A stretch of DNA of 64,000 bases, from NCBI RefSeq assembly GCF_011008935.1, contig NZ_JAAIVJ010000001.1, positions 784,304 through 848,303 of the forward strand, read 5' to 3'. The stretch is from Tabrizicola oligotrophica (lineage in GTDB: Bacteria; Pseudomonadota; Alphaproteobacteria; Rhodobacterales; Rhodobacteraceae). The notes beneath the pieces are model-generated. The model ran no database searches. It saw nothing but the letters and a program-made list of their open reading frames with translations, and was not told the DNA's origin. Below, piece by piece: positions 54,852 through 64,000 of the stretch (position 1 is the stretch's first letter; each line of letters opens with the position of its first letter). Both the position numbers and the translations under genes were made by a program.

Positions 54852-57518
54852 TCAATTCTGGAACAGGATGTCGCCGGCGTCGAAATCCGCGACGTCAAGC
54901 CCGACCAGCAGGATCGAGGCAATCTCGTTGAAGCTGACCAATGTCCCCTCGGCATGGCTCGAGACCACCAGATCGCCGAACGCCCCAAGACCGCTGCCCG
55001 CCGTGCCGGAAAACACCAGCAGATCGTGCCCGTCGTCGAAATTGCTGATCCGGTCGCTGCCCCAGTCAGCGTTGAACACGAAATGCTCGACCACGACCTC
55101 CAGCGTCTCCACCACCTCGTAGACAACCCCGGTGATCGTATCGTTGCCGGTTCCGGCATTGATGCGCAGTGGCGTGGTGGAGCCCAACAGGTTTTCCACG
55201 AAGCTCGCGGAAATCTGGATGACATCGTTTCCGCCGCCGCCGAAGATTGACTCGGAGGTGAACCCGGTCACAAGAACCGTGTGGTCCAGACTGTCATTGC
55301 CATCGCCCAGCAGGATCGACATGTTGATGCCGCTGGAGATCACCGTATCATCGCCGGTGCCGGCGTCGATGGTGCCGAACGTATCGGCGATCGACGCGAT
55401 TCCGGGGAAATTGGCCGAGGCGGTATAGGTCAGCGTGTCATGGCCATCGCCGCCGTCGATCATGCCGCTGCCGGTCAGGTGCAAGTCGTCACTGCCCGCT
55501 TCGCCATACATCGTGATGTGCAGACCCAAGCCCGTCATGAAGTCATCACCGCTGCCGCCATAGCCGCCGCCCATGCCAATGCCCGTGCTACCTGAGGTGT
55601 CGATGCTGATGATGTCGTCGTTGTCCCCGCCGTAGAGTTCGCAACCAAAATCCAGCACATCGGCGCTGATGTTGTCGGCGCCGGTGCCGCCGAAGATCTG
55701 ACCGAAATCCAGACCCGTGTTCTGGTGGATCGTGTCATCGCCAGCGCCACCGTAGACGATCGCCGAGCCGCCCATGAAAGAGACGGTCGCATTGTCATTG
55801 CCGTCGTCCAGTTGGATTACGGCATCGAACACCGTTGCTATGACAAGGTCCGCGCCCTGCCCGGCAGCAATGGAAATGCTCATGTCGCTGACGCTGATCG
55901 TGTCGGCGCCGCTGCCACCGGTGATGCCGCTCAGGGTCGGATCGCTGTTGGCGACGATCCTGTCGGCAAAGGCCGAGAGGTTCACCACGGCGATATCGAA
56001 CAGCCTGTCGCCTGCCGCTGCGCCGCTGCCGTCCAGAACCCCATCGCCCCCCTCCAGCGTGACCGCGCCACCGCCCGTGTAATCCGCTGTGGTCAGGGTG
56101 CTGCCGATGACGGTTTCGGCGCCGCTGCCGTTGATGAAATAGCCCTCGTTGATGAAGTCGATGATGCGCGACGTCGCGCCGCCAACATAGGTGCCGCCCA
56201 TGTTGAAGAGCAGCACCTCGATGTCGGAAATCACGTCGCCCAGCGCCTCGCCGGTGTGAACTCCGGTCGAGGCATTGAACACCAGCGCCTCCTCAAAGCT
56301 CAGCGTGTCATTGCCCGCGCCGCCGTTGATGGTGTCGCCCCCGGCCCCGCCGATCAGCGTATCATTGCCCGCCCCGCCGAACAGCCGGTCCACGCCGGCC
56401 CCGCCAGTCAATCTGTCGCGCCCGTCATTGCCGAAAAGCGCATCATTGCCATCGGCGCCATCCAGCAGATCGGCGACGTTGCCACCAAGCAAGGTGTCGT
56501 GCCCCAGCCCGCCATACAGGGTACTCTCGCCGGACAGGAGCGCAGGCGAACCGCCCGCCTCATTCGTCGATTCCAGCCGGTCGTTGCCCGCGCCACCGGT
56601 CAGGCTGTCATGGCCCGCGCCGCCAATCAGCGTATCGTTGCCGTCCCCGCCGAACAGCGAGTCAATGCCGCCGTCGCCCTGCAACAGGTCGTCGCCCGCC
56701 CCGCTGGTGATCTGGTCGCGCCCCTCGCCGCCGAAGACCCGGATCGGCGCGAAGCCCCCGAACAGCGTGTCATTGCCGGCGGTCAGCAGGAAGTCCTCGA
56801 TCCCGGAAAACCGGTCGCCCAGCGCATCGCCGGTCGAAGCGAGCGGGGCAGAGGTGAACAGAAGAATGGGCGACGCGGACTGGGCATAGGACACCCGGTC
56901 AATACCGCCTCCACCGACCAGGGTGTCGGCCCCCGCCCCACCGATCAAGAGGTCATTGCCGGCGCCGCCCGACAGGCTGTCATTGCCCGCGCCCCCAAAG
57001 AGCTGATCGCGCCCGCCCGCGCCGTCGACAGTTTCGGCGAACCCCGCACCGCGGAACACATCGGCAAAGGCCCCAAGGGCAAAGCGTTCGATCGCATCGA
57101 ACCTGTCGCCCAGCGCGTCCCCGGTCGACAGGCTCGGGTCGGTCAGGTCCAGCGTGACGCCCGTGGTCGCCGTGGCATAGCTGACAAGATCGACGCCCGA
57201 GCCGCCGAAGAAGGCATCCGCCCCCAGCCCGCCAGACAGCGTGTCATTGCCCGACCCGGCGTAGAGGAAGTCATCCCCCGCCCCGCCATCGAGCCGGTCA
57301 TCGCCCGACCCGCCGTGCAGGATATCGTCGCCCTCGCCCCCGAGCATCGTGTCATTGTCCGACCCGCCATAGACGAGATCATCGCCCAGCCCGGCCACAA
57401 GGCTGTCGGCCCCGAGAAGGCCCAGCAGCGTATCGTCCCCCGCCAGCGCCGAAATCGTGTCGGCAAGATCGGTGCCCGTCAGGCTCTGCGAGGCATCCGT
57501 CCCGGTAACTACGGCCAT
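54852..57518 (-). CDS. RTX (hemolysin-type calcium-binding repeat) secreted protein, large
   Basis: 888 residues built almost wholly of GGxGxDxU repeats in several blocks (about 20-115, 165-205, 270-440, 590-800), separated by spacers with the recurrent TGDALGDRF motif (near 133, 248 and, as TGEALGDVI, near 435). The C-terminus ends ADFDAGDILFQN, a type I secretion-type tail. ATG 57518 is preceded by GGGGGA. It probably acts outside the cell as an adhesive or structural protein; no enzymatic domain is seen. Confidence 0.88.
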   Translation of the reverse strand: MAVVTGTDASQSLTGTDLADTISALAGDDTLLGLLGADSLVAGLGDDLVYGGSDNDTMLGGEGDDILHGGSGDDRLDGGAGDDFLYAGSGNDTLSGGLGADAFFGGSGVDLVSYATATTGVTLDLTDPSLSTGDALGDRFDAIERFALGAFADVFRGAGFAETVDGAGGRDQLFGGAGNDSLSGGAGNDLLIGGAGADTLVGGGGIDRVSYAQSASPILLFTSAPLASTGDALGDRFSGIEDFLLTAGNDTLFGGFAPIRVFGGEGRDQITSGAGDDLLQGDGGIDSLFGGDGNDTLIGGAGHDSLTGGAGNDRLESTNEAGGSPALLSGESTLYGGLGHDTLLGGNVADLLDGADGNDALFGNDGRDRLTGGAGVDRLFGGAGNDTLIGGAGGDTINGGAGNDTLSFEEALVFNASTGVHTGEALGDVISDIEVLLFNMGGTYVGGATSRIIDFINEGYFINGSGAETVIGSTLTTADYTGGGAVTLEGGDGVLDGSGAAAGDRLFDIAVVNLSAFADRIVANSDPTLSGITGGSGADTISVSDMSISIAAGQGADLVIATVFDAVIQLDDGNDNATVSFMGGSAIVYGGAGDDTIHQNTGLDFGQIFGGTGADNISADVLDFGCELYGGDNDDIISIDTSGSTGIGMGGGYGGSGDDFMTGLGLHITMYGEAGSDDLHLTGSGMIDGGDGHDTLTYTASANFPGIASIADTFGTIDAGTGDDTVISSGINMSILLGDGNDSLDHTVLVTGFTSESIFGGGGNDVIQISASFVENLLGSTTPLRINAGTGNDTITGVVYEVVETLEVVVEHFVFNADWGSDRISNFDDGHDLLVFSGTAGSGLGAFGDLVVSSHAEGTLVSFNEIASILLVGLDVADFDAGDILFQN

Positions 57519-57781
57519 GTCGTCCCCCATTGGTCTGCAATCCGGCCGGGGTCTTTCGCCCCTGGCCCGCATGTTCTGGAAAGGCTGCCGCGGCCTGATG
57601 GCGTGGCAGAAGCGAAGTCAAGGAATTGCCGGCAATCATTCATGCAGTGATATGCAGATGAGCATGCGTCAGCCCCCCTTTTCGGTCAAGCCCGCAGACC
57701 GGGCCAGCCGGGTCCGGGCCGGGTGCAGGCCGAGGTCGCTTTCAGACGGTTTTCGTGCGGGCCAAGCCGGTAGCAAGCGGC

Positions 57782-58714
57782 ATGACCAGTTCCTTTGCCC
57801 AAGACCGCACCCTGACCGGCATCGCGCTGATGCTTGCCTTCTGCGTGCTGGCCCCGCTCCTCGACACCGCCTCCAAACTCGCAACCGCGACGATTCCTGT
57901 CGGCCAGATCACCGCGGCGCGGTTTCTGGTGCAGGGCGCGCTGATGGTGCCGGTGGCGCTGCTCATGGGGCTGTCGTGGCGGGTGACGCGCCGGCAGGCG
58001 GGCCTTCTGACGCTGCGGGCGGTGTTCCTGATCGCCTCGACCTATGGCTTTGTCGCCGGGGTGCAGGTGATGCCGATCGCCGATGCGCTGGCCATCGTCT
58101 TTGTCGAGCCGTTCATCCTGCTGATGCTTGGCCACCTGATCTTCGGCGACCATATCGGGCCGCGCCGGATCATCGCCTCGGTCGTCGGCTTCCTTGGCTG
58201 CCTGCTGGTGATCCAGCCCTCGCTTGCCGCCTTCGGCCTTGTCGCGCTGTTCCCGCTGATCTCGGCCTTCGCCTTTGCCGGCTACATGCTGGTGACGCGC
58301 GCCATGGCGGTGGGCGTGTCGCCGGTGATGCAGCAATTGCACACCTCCATCGTCGGCGCGGCGATCTGCCTGCCGATCGTGGCGCTGGCCGACAGCTTCC
58401 ACTGGCCGACACTGGACCCGGTAATGCCCGAGGGCTGGGCCTGGCTGTGGCTGTTCGGCGTCGGGTTCTGGGCGGCGGCGGCGCATATGTGCATGACGGT
58501 GGCGCTCAAGTTCGCCCCCGCCTCGACGCTGGCACCGATCCACTACCTCGAAATCATCACGGCGGTCTTTCTGGGCTATGTCGTTTTCGGCGATTTCCCG
58601 AATGCGCTGACTTTCACCGGCATCGCGGTGATCGTGGCCTCGGGGCTCTATATCATCCACCGCGAGCGCATCACCGCAGCCCAAACCCGCGCAGAACTGC
58701 CGCCAGACATCTGA
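57782..58714 (+). CDS. DMT-superfamily (EamA) transporter
   Basis: 310 residues with ten hydrophobic segments arranged as two EamA repeats (LTLRAVFLIASTYGFVAGV near 75 and APIHYLEIITAVFLGYVVFGD near 255). Exports or imports small metabolites; substrate unknown. The start ATG 57782 follows a GTG-initiated extension at 57755 that lacks hydrophobic character. The 3' end overlaps thiN tail-to-tail by 44 bp. Confidence 0.9.
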   Translation: MTSSFAQDRTLTGIALMLAFCVLAPLLDTASKLATATIPVGQITAARFLVQGALMVPVALLMGLSWRVTRRQAGLLTLRAVFLIASTYGFVAGVQVMPIADALAIVFVEPFILLMLGHLIFGDHIGPRRIIASVVGFLGCLLVIQPSLAAFGLVALFPLISAFAFAGYMLVTRAMAVGVSPVMQQLHTSIVGAAICLPIVALADSFHWPTLDPVMPEGWAWLWLFGVGFWAAAAHMCMTVALKFAPASTLAPIHYLEIITAVFLGYVVFGDFPNALTFTGIAVIVASGLYIIHRERITAAQTRAELPPDI

Positions 58715-59330
58715 CCGGCAGGATCACCAGCATCCTTGGCGCGTCAAAGCGCAGCCGCACCGGCCCCGTGACCTGGTTCGAGGTGCCGATCTGGCCATCG
58801 GGGGCAAAGTCGAGCCCGCGGATCGGCCAGCGCAGGCCCTCGCTTTCGCCGGAAACCCGCCCCATCGGAAACAGCGACAACCGGGTGCCATAGGTCAGGT
58901 CCAGCGCCAGTTCGGGCGGGCACAGGAAGGTCACATCGCGCGGGCCAAGGATCAGGCAGCGCTGGTCAGGCTGCTGGATCAGACCGCTCAGCACCGCAAG
59001 GCCGTGATCCATCCGCGCCCCGGCAAAGCCCAGCCCCAGCACGAAGGGGGCCGAGATCGACCGCAGGCACTTGTCAAAGTCGGTGGTCGCCTGTTCGGGG
59101 ATCGGAAACAGCCGGTCCGCCAGCCGCGCCTGCGCCGCGGGCGTGATCGAATCCATGTCGCCGATGACCGTCTCGGGCAAAAGTCCCAGCCGCAACAGCC
59201 GGTCCGCCGCGCCATCCGCCGCCACCAGCCTTGGCGCAAGCGTCATGGCACGGGCAAGCTGCCGCGCCGAGACCGGTCCGCCCCCGACCAGCGTGATTCC
59301 ATCCAAAGATTCGACAATAGGGTGATTCAT
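58671..59330 (-). CDS. thiN: Thiamine diphosphokinase
   Basis: 219 residues. Phosphorylates thiamine to its diphosphate. Family signs are AADGAADRLLRLGLLPETVIGDMDSI near 37 and the ATTDFDKCLRSI segment near 81 with the metal-binding Asp residues. ATG 59330 is chosen (the frame extends to 59393). Convergent with the DMT transporter gene, overlapping by 44 bp. Confidence 0.92.
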   Translation of the reverse strand: MNHPIVESLDGITLVGGGPVSARQLARAMTLAPRLVAADGAADRLLRLGLLPETVIGDMDSITPAAQARLADRLFPIPEQATTDFDKCLRSISAPFVLGLGFAGARMDHGLAVLSGLIQQPDQRCLILGPRDVTFLCPPELALDLTYGTRLSLFPMGRVSGESEGLRWPIRGLDFAPDGQIGTSNQVTGPVRLRFDAPRMLVILPVRCLAAVLRGFGLR

Positions 59331-59481
59331 GCCGATACTGTTCTTCCAACTCTTCCAATTGCGGCAAAGACCCCGTTCTGCGGACACAATCAATCCTTCA
59401 AATTACCCCGATCTGTCCACGGATTCGAGCAGGAGCGCGGGCAACTTGCCTGAAACGAGTATTGCAGAAAGCGAGTGTCCG

Positions 59482-61782
59482 ATGACAGGGGCCAGCAAGA
59501 TTCTAACCGTTTCCTATGGCACCTTCTCCTGCACTCTGGAGGGGTTTGACGACCCGTTCAACACGATGAAGGCCATCGCGGAATATTTCCGCGATCTGGC
59601 TGCCGGCGACCGCTATTTCGGGGCCGAACCGCCGACCCCCGATGCCGCCATGCTGCACCGGATCGCCGAGCGCGAGATCCAGCGCCGGGTTGAGGCCAAG
59701 ATCCAGGACAACGGCGTGATCCTGCGGGCCGGCGAAACCGCAGCCCCCGAAGGACTGCCTGCCCCCGCGGCCCCTGCCCCGGTGGCGCCCACCCTGGCCG
59801 AGGCCGACAGCGCCGCCGAAGGCGTCGCCGCCCGCCTGCAACGCATTCGCGCCCGCCATGCCAGCCAGACGGCCGCGCCTGCCCCCCAGACCATGCCGAT
59901 CGTGACCGTGCAGGCCGACCTGCCCACGCCGGAGTTGGCCACCCCGACTTTGGCCGAGACCGCGCCCTTCACCCCGACCACCGCCTTTGCCGAGACCTAT
60001 AGCGAAGATGAACACGCCGAAGATCTCGCCCCGGCGGCCGCTTCCGATGCCACGCTGATCGAAATTCCAGATCAGATCGAAAGCATTCTCGACGAGGCGG
60101 AACATGTCTCTGGCCCGGTTGTCGAAAGCGCCGCCGAACCCGTGGTTGCCGCCGATCTGTCGGAAGAATTCGCCGAGCTGCCCGATGCCGAGGATTTCGA
60201 GCTGACCGCGCTCGCGGTTGCCGAGGAAGCCCCCGCGCCGGAAACCGTCGCGCCCGCCTTCGCAGCGCTGGTCGACGACGAGGCGCTGCTGGCCAGCATT
60301 GCCGAAGATCTGGACACCGACCAGCTTCCGGCCGGGAACGAAACCGCCGCCTTCGCCATTCCGGCGGTCGAGCCTGTCGAGTTCCTTGCGGATGATCTGG
60401 CCGATGCGGGGATGCTGGACGAGACCGACACCGCTTTTGACGAGGAAGAGCTGCTCACGCGCCTGTCCGGGCTGGAGCCGGACGTGGCGGACGAACCGGC
60501 TGATCTGGAACAGATTCTGAACGAGGAAGTCTCGGAAGCTGACCCGATTCTGATCGAATCGGTCGATCATATTGAACCGGAAACCGCGGTCGAATCTGCA
60601 GTCGTCTTGCCCGCCGTCGCAGAGGTGGCCTCGGAAATCGCGACAGAGACGGCCGCCAAGGCGCAGCGGGCGCGGGCGCGGGTCATCCGCATCCGCCGCG
60701 TCGAGCCCGTGGTAGAGGCCCCCGTGGCAGAGACCCCGGCCGACAGTGCCGCCACCGGTCCGGCCTCGGCGCTCTCCGACGAAGCCGAAGCCGCGCTGCA
60801 AGCCGAACTGGCCGCGCTTGAAGCCGAACTGGACGACATCGCCGGGCCTGACCCCGTCGCAGGCCCCTCCGCGCCAGTGATCGCAGATGTCGATCAGATT
60901 GCCGAAGCCGAGACAGTCGAACCCGTCGCCGACCTGCGCCGCCACATCGAAGTTCCGGCCGAGGACGAAGCCGTCAACCGCCTGATGGCGCACGCAAATT
61001 CCGAAATGGGCGATCAGGAAACCCGCCGCCGGCAGTCGACGATTGCCCATCTCAAGGCCGCGGTTGCCGTGACAGTCGCCGACCGCGGCGCGCATGATGA
61101 TGCGGACAGCGAAATGAGCCGCATGGAGGCCTATCGCAACGATCTGGACCGCGTGGTGCGCCCGCGCCGGCCGGTGTCCGAAGGCAATACGCCGCGCCCC
61201 GAACCGATCAAGGGCGAGGCCGGCCAACGCCCGACGCCGCTGGTTCTGGTCTCCGCCCAACGCATTGACCGCCACCCCGCGACGGCGGCCGAGGCAACCC
61301 CGGCGGGCGGTGGCCCGCGCGTGGTCATGCCAGTGCGTCCGCGGCGTACCGGCACCGCGTCGGCGGCCGCGGAAACCCTGGTTGCCACCGAAGCCACGGC
61401 CCGGCCCCTGATGCAGGAAATCGATCAGGATGACCTCGACTCCGATGACTTCCTCGCCCCGGAAGAGGCCGAGAACGTCTTTGCCGAAGCCACCAGCTTT
61501 CAGGATTTCGCCGATCAGCTGGGCGCCACCGCCCTGCCCGACCTGCTCGAAGCCGCTGCGGTCTATTGCGCCGAGGTGCTGCAGCGCCCCGAATTCTCGC
61601 GCCCGCTGGTCATGCGCCAGATCGCCGGCCTGCCGGGCCAATCCTCGACCGCGCGGGAAGATTACCTGCGCGGCTTCGGCACGCTGTTGCGGCAGGGTCG
61701 GATCGCCAAGGTCAAGCGCGGCATGTTCGCGCTGACCGACCGCTCGCCCTATCTGGCCGAGGCGCGCAAGCAGGTCGGCTGA
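59482..61782 (+). CDS. Large acidic Rhodobacterales protein of unknown function
   Basis: 766 residues from ATG 59482. Residues 1-85 form a conserved folded head (MTGASKILTVSYGTFSCTLE, later AAMLHRIAEREIQRRVEAKI). Residues about 86-660 are Ala/Glu/Asp/Pro-rich low-complexity text with short basic islands such as RARARVIRIRRVEP near 396 and DRVVRPRRPVSE near 550. Residues about 669-766 are again folded (FQDFADQLGATALPDLLEAAAVYCAEVLQ to the end). No catalytic motif is recognised. Divergent from thiN; followed by two hairpins. A scaffold or regulatory role is possible but unsupported. Confidence 0.85.
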   Translation: MTGASKILTVSYGTFSCTLEGFDDPFNTMKAIAEYFRDLAAGDRYFGAEPPTPDAAMLHRIAEREIQRRVEAKIQDNGVILRAGETAAPEGLPAPAAPAPVAPTLAEADSAAEGVAARLQRIRARHASQTAAPAPQTMPIVTVQADLPTPELATPTLAETAPFTPTTAFAETYSEDEHAEDLAPAAASDATLIEIPDQIESILDEAEHVSGPVVESAAEPVVAADLSEEFAELPDAEDFELTALAVAEEAPAPETVAPAFAALVDDEALLASIAEDLDTDQLPAGNETAAFAIPAVEPVEFLADDLADAGMLDETDTAFDEEELLTRLSGLEPDVADEPADLEQILNEEVSEADPILIESVDHIEPETAVESAVVLPAVAEVASEIATETAAKAQRARARVIRIRRVEPVVEAPVAETPADSAATGPASALSDEAEAALQAELAALEAELDDIAGPDPVAGPSAPVIADVDQIAEAETVEPVADLRRHIEVPAEDEAVNRLMAHANSEMGDQETRRRQSTIAHLKAAVAVTVADRGAHDDADSEMSRMEAYRNDLDRVVRPRRPVSEGNTPRPEPIKGEAGQRPTPLVLVSAQRIDRHPATAAEATPAGGGPRVVMPVRPRRTGTASAAAETLVATEATARPLMQEIDQDDLDSDDFLAPEEAENVFAEATSFQDFADQLGATALPDLLEAAAVYCAEVLQRPEFSRPLVMRQIAGLPGQSSTAREDYLRGFGTLLRQGRIAKVKRGMFALTDRSPYLAEARKQVG

Positions 61783-61801
61783 AGCTCAGGTCGCTGAAAT
61801 C

Positions 61802-61827
61802 AAGGCCGGGTCTGCCACCCGGGCCTT
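61802..61827 (+). terminator. Terminator after the large acidic protein gene
   Basis: AAGGCCGGGT (61802-61811) pairs with ACCCGGGCCTT (61817-61827) with one bulge, followed by ATTGC. A second long-range stem, CAGGCGGGTC/GACCCGCCTG (61832-61841 with 61868-61877), lies just before the convergent DUF2842 gene. Confidence 0.65.
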
Positions 61828-61879
61828 ATTGCAGGCGGGTCGCCCCACGGTATCGCACCGGGGGCTTGACCCGCCTGTG

Positions 61880-62107
61880 TCATTCGTCTTCGGGCCGGTC
61901 GGGGTCGGGCTGGCCGACGCCCTTGAACACCGCCTTGAACGGCAGGATCCATGCCACCCCGAGCAGGATGTAGACCGGCACCTCGGCCCAGAGCGGCAGG
62001 CGCGGCAGCCAGGTCATCACCGTCACCGCCAGAACGACATAGGCCGGCATACCGACCAGAAGGATCAGGAGCGACAGCCGTTTGCGGGCCTTGTATCCGA
62101 GCGCCAT
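61880..62107 (-). CDS. DUF2842 small membrane protein
   Basis: 75 residues with two hydrophobic segments (about 12-33 and 40-60), the KARKRLSLLILL start, and a GVGQPDPDRPEDE tail, matching the DUF2842 family of alphaproteobacteria. GAGGGAGAGG precedes ATG 62107 (GTG 62110 is the alternative). Lies 84 bp downstream of purA in the same direction. Function unknown. Confidence 0.85.
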   Translation of the reverse strand: MALGYKARKRLSLLILLVGMPAYVVLAVTVMTWLPRLPLWAEVPVYILLGVAWILPFKAVFKGVGQPDPDRPEDE

Positions 62108-62191
62108 CACCCTCTCCCTCGTCGTGCAGCTTCGCTTTCTCCTCGAGGCCCACGACGAGCGTCGCAGACGACGAGGAGTTGGCGGGTTGGA

Positions 62192-63484
62192 TCAATCCGC
62201 GAAGGGATCGGTGACGAGGATGGTGTCGTCACGCTCGGGCGAGGTGGAGAGCAGCGCCACCGGGCACTGGATCAACTCCTCGATGCGGCGGACATATTTG
62301 ATCGCCGCGCCCGGCAGATCCGCCCAGCTGCGCGCGCCGGCGGTGGTTTCCGACCAGCCTTCCATCTCTTCATAGATCGGCGTGCAGCGTGCCTGCTGGT
62401 CGGCGGCGGTGGGCAGATAGTCCATCCGCTTGCCGTCCAGTTCATAGCCGACGCAGATCTTCAGCGTCTTGAAGCCGTCCAGCACGTCCAGCTTGGTCAA
62501 CGCGATGCCCGAGACGCCCGAGGTGGCGCAGGTCTGGCGCACCAGCACCGCATCGAACCAGCCGCAGCGGCGCTTGCGCCCCGTCACGGTGCCGAATTCA
62601 TGGCCGCGCTCGCCCAGACGCTCGCCGTCGGCATCGTGGAGTTCGGCCGGGAACGGACCCTCGCCGACGCGGGTGGTATAGGCCTTGACGATCCCCAGCA
62701 CGAAGTCGATCGCAGTCGGGCCAAGGCCCACGCCCGTCGCCGCCTGCCCGGCGATGACGTTCGAGGAGGTGACGAAAGGATAGGTGCCGAAGTCGATATC
62801 CAGCAGCGCGCCTTGCGCGCCTTCGAACAGGATGCGCTTGCCGGCACGGCGGGCCTCGGTCAGCACTTTCCAGACCGGGCCGGCGTAGGGCCAGATCTTC
62901 GGCGCAATTTCAAGGATCTGCGCCTTCAAGGCAGCCGCATCCACCGGCTCCAGCCCAAGGCCGGCGCGCAGCGCGTTGTGATGGGTCAAGAGCCGGCCGA
63001 TCCGGGTGTCCAGCGTCGCCTCGTCGAAGATGTCGGCGACGCGGATCGCGCGGCGGCCGACCTTGTCTTCATAGGCCGGACCGATGCCGCGCCCGGTGGT
63101 GCCGATCTTGGCCACCCCGGTCTGCGCCTCGCGGCCCCGGTCCAGCTCGCCGTGGATCGGCAGGATCAGCGAGGCGTTTTCTGCAAGGATCAGGTTTTCC
63201 GGGGTGATCTCCACGCCCTGCGCGCGCAGCTTTTCAATCTCGGTCACCAGGTGCCAGGGGTCCACCACCACGCCATTGCCGATGACACTCAGCTTGCCAC
63301 CGCGTACAATGCCCGAGGGCAGGAGCGACAGCTTGTAGACCTTGCCATCGATGACCAGCGTGTGGCCGGCGTTGTGGCCGCCCTGAAAGCGGGCGATGAC
63401 ATCGGCCCGCTCCGAGAGCCAGTCAACGATCTTTCCCTTCCCCTCGTCGCCCCATTGGGCTCCGACGACGACGACATTGGCCAT
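62192..63484 (-). CDS. purA: Adenylosuccinate synthetase
   Basis: 430 residues. Joins IMP and aspartate with GTP in AMP synthesis. The GTP-binding loop [11 protein letters not shown] is at residues 8-18, with NAGHTLV near 37, the [18 protein letters not shown] segment near 128 and [16 protein letters not shown] near 340. Length is as usual for bacterial PurA. Confidence 0.96.
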   Translation of the reverse strand: MANVVVVGAQWGDEGKGKIVDWLSERADVIARFQGGHNAGHTLVIDGKVYKLSLLPSGIVRGGKLSVIGNGVVVDPWHLVTEIEKLRAQGVEITPENLILAENASLILPIHGELDRGREAQTGVAKIGTTGRGIGPAYEDKVGRRAIRVADIFDEATLDTRIGRLLTHHNALRAGLGLEPVDAAALKAQILEIAPKIWPYAGPVWKVLTEARRAGKRILFEGAQGALLDIDFGTYPFVTSSNVIAGQAATGVGLGPTAIDFVLGIVKAYTTRVGEGPFPAELHDADGERLGERGHEFGTVTGRKRRCGWFDAVLVRQTCATSGVSGIALTKLDVLDGFKTLKICVGYELDGKRMDYLPTAADQQARCTPIYEEMEGWSETTAGARSWADLPGAAIKYVRRIEELIQCPVALLSTSPERDDTILVTDPFAD

Positions 63485-63531
63485 GGCATATCCTTGCGTT
63501 TGGAAAAACCGTGCGTCCTATAGCGGGCGGG

Positions 63532-63561
63532 CGCGGCCAGCGAAACAGCAAAATGGCCGCG
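63532..63561 (-). terminator. Hairpin downstream of the sugar ABC ATPase gene
   Basis: CGCGGCCA (63532-63539) pairs with TGGCCGCG (63554-63561) with a 14-nt loop, between the ABC gene 3' end and purA, both on the minus strand. Weak T content; tentative. Confidence 0.4.
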
Positions 63562-63641
63562 GGGGGTGGAAATCGCTCCGGCGTGACGGCAAACCGCTTC
63601 ACCGCCGCGCCGGGGCCGATCTCTGGTCTCTGCCCCCCCCG

Positions 63642-64000
63642 TTACGCGGCTTCGGTTCCCTTTACGCCAGTGATGTAGCTGACGATGTCGTTGCCGTCGG
63701 TTTCGTCCTTGCGCAGGGAGGCGACGATGCGGCCGCGGCGGAAGACGACGATGCGGTCGACGAGGTCGAAGACCTGGCGCAGGTTGTGGGAGATCAGGAT
63801 CATCGGGATGCCGCGGTCCTTCAGGCCGCGGATGATGTTTTCCACCTGCGCGGTTTCCTGCACGCCCAAGGCCGCCGTCGGTTCGTCCATGATCACGAGC
63901 TTCGAGGCAAAGGCCGCCGTGCGCGCGATCGACACGCATTGCCGCTGGCCTCCGCTCATGTTGCGGATCGGGTTGTCGACATTGGGGATCTTCACCGCCG
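63642..64000 (-). CDS. Sugar-type ABC transporter ATP-binding protein, C-terminal part (runs off the right edge)
   Basis: About 119 codons of the C-terminal half of an ABC ATPase. The signature SGGQRQ, Walker B LVIMDEPTAALG and H-loop LISHNLRQV are visible; the segment KIPNVDNPIRNMSGG resembles FrcA/RbsA-type sugar importers. The Walker A and N-terminus lie beyond the window. Its permease and binding-protein genes are therefore probably outside too. Confidence 0.88.
   Translation of the reverse strand, partial: AVKIPNVDNPIRNMSGGQRQCVSIARTAAFASKLVIMDEPTAALGVQETAQVENIIRGLKDRGIPMILISHNLRQVFDLVDRIVVFRRGRIVASLRKDETDGNDIVSYITGVKGTEAA

Noticed and set aside
56300..57450. Periodic DNA that could look like a CRISPR array
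   Set aside because: The periodicity is short, imperfect and codes for RTX nonapeptides in frame; no constant repeats with unique spacers.
55725..57650. Plus-strand open frame (641 codons) opposite the large RTX gene
   Set aside because: Repeats mirror the nonapeptide-coding repeats on the minus strand; no independent signal.
59503..61641. Minus-strand open frame (712 codons) opposite the large acidic protein
   Set aside because: Gly/Arg-rich antisense shadow of a frame whose ends look conserved.

Overview
The window looks like a chromosomal segment of a GC-rich alphaproteobacterium of the Rhodobacterales (Rhodobacteraceae/Paracoccaceae type). Evidence: an RpoH1-like sigma-32, a CarD regulator, an hflK-hflC-DUF2065-degP operon, an FdxA-type ferredoxin, a Rhodobacterales-type host-attachment-family protein, DUF6476 and DUF2842 proteins, and the adjoining psd-pssA pair. 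Genes are densely packed, with many 1-8 bp coupled overlaps and several tail-to-tail overlaps. I see no tRNA, rRNA, insertion sequence, prophage or CRISPR array. The left and right edges cut through hppD and a sugar-type ABC ATPase.

Layout. 1-5.3 kb: hppD with a divergent Lrp/AsnC regulator, a KefB/C-like antiporter, cobT and cobS (lower-ligand steps of cobalamin synthesis), and carD. 5.6-9.8 kb: ferredoxin fdxA, then a tetratricopeptide-repeat (TPR) protein, SUV3-like RNA helicase and Hsp15-like S4 protein in one minus-strand unit. 9.9-11.1 kb: SCP2-domain protein and an alpha/beta hydrolase. 11.2-15.1 kb: a four-gene minus-strand operon made of a circularly permuted ATP-grasp enzyme, an alpha-E protein, a transglutaminase-like protease and the proteasome homologue Anbu. 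This is the most interesting system in the window. 15.3-21.2 kb: oligoendopeptidase F, an S1C protease, a host-attachment-family protein, and a capsule-type glycosyltransferase coupled to a Gfo/Idh oxidoreductase. 21.2-27.5 kb: pssA, psd, rpoH, kup, an RluD-family pseudouridine synthase and DUF6476.

27.6-29.4 kb: a sensor kinase and receiver that look like one hybrid kinase split by a frameshift, followed by degenerate copies of the receiver's 3' end. 30-36.9 kb: amidase, a PotA/B/C/D-type ABC transporter, and a second amidase. 36.9-42.6 kb: waaA, thpR, a histone-deacetylase-like hydrolase, Nudix, DUF1178, a 2Fe-2S ferredoxin, a lipoprotein and an HD hydrolase. 42.6-43.3 kb: a gene-free stretch rich in G-quadruplex-type repeats. 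43.3-49.5 kb: degP, DUF2065, hflC, hflK, gor, rpiA.

49.6-53.8 kb: mntH with a consensus promoter overlapped by a Fur-family-type palindrome, an EF-hand protein, a glutathione S-transferase and sdaA. 53.8-57.5 kb: two adjacent RTX calcium-binding secreted proteins. 57.8-64 kb: a DMT transporter, thiN, a large acidic protein of unknown function, DUF2842, purA and a partial sugar ABC ATPase.

Recurring small structures: arrays of perfect hairpins with about 10-bp stems and 3-5-nt loops (11135-11181, 22801-22907, 40871-40915) sit at 3' ends of genes and look like a dispersed terminator/repeat family.
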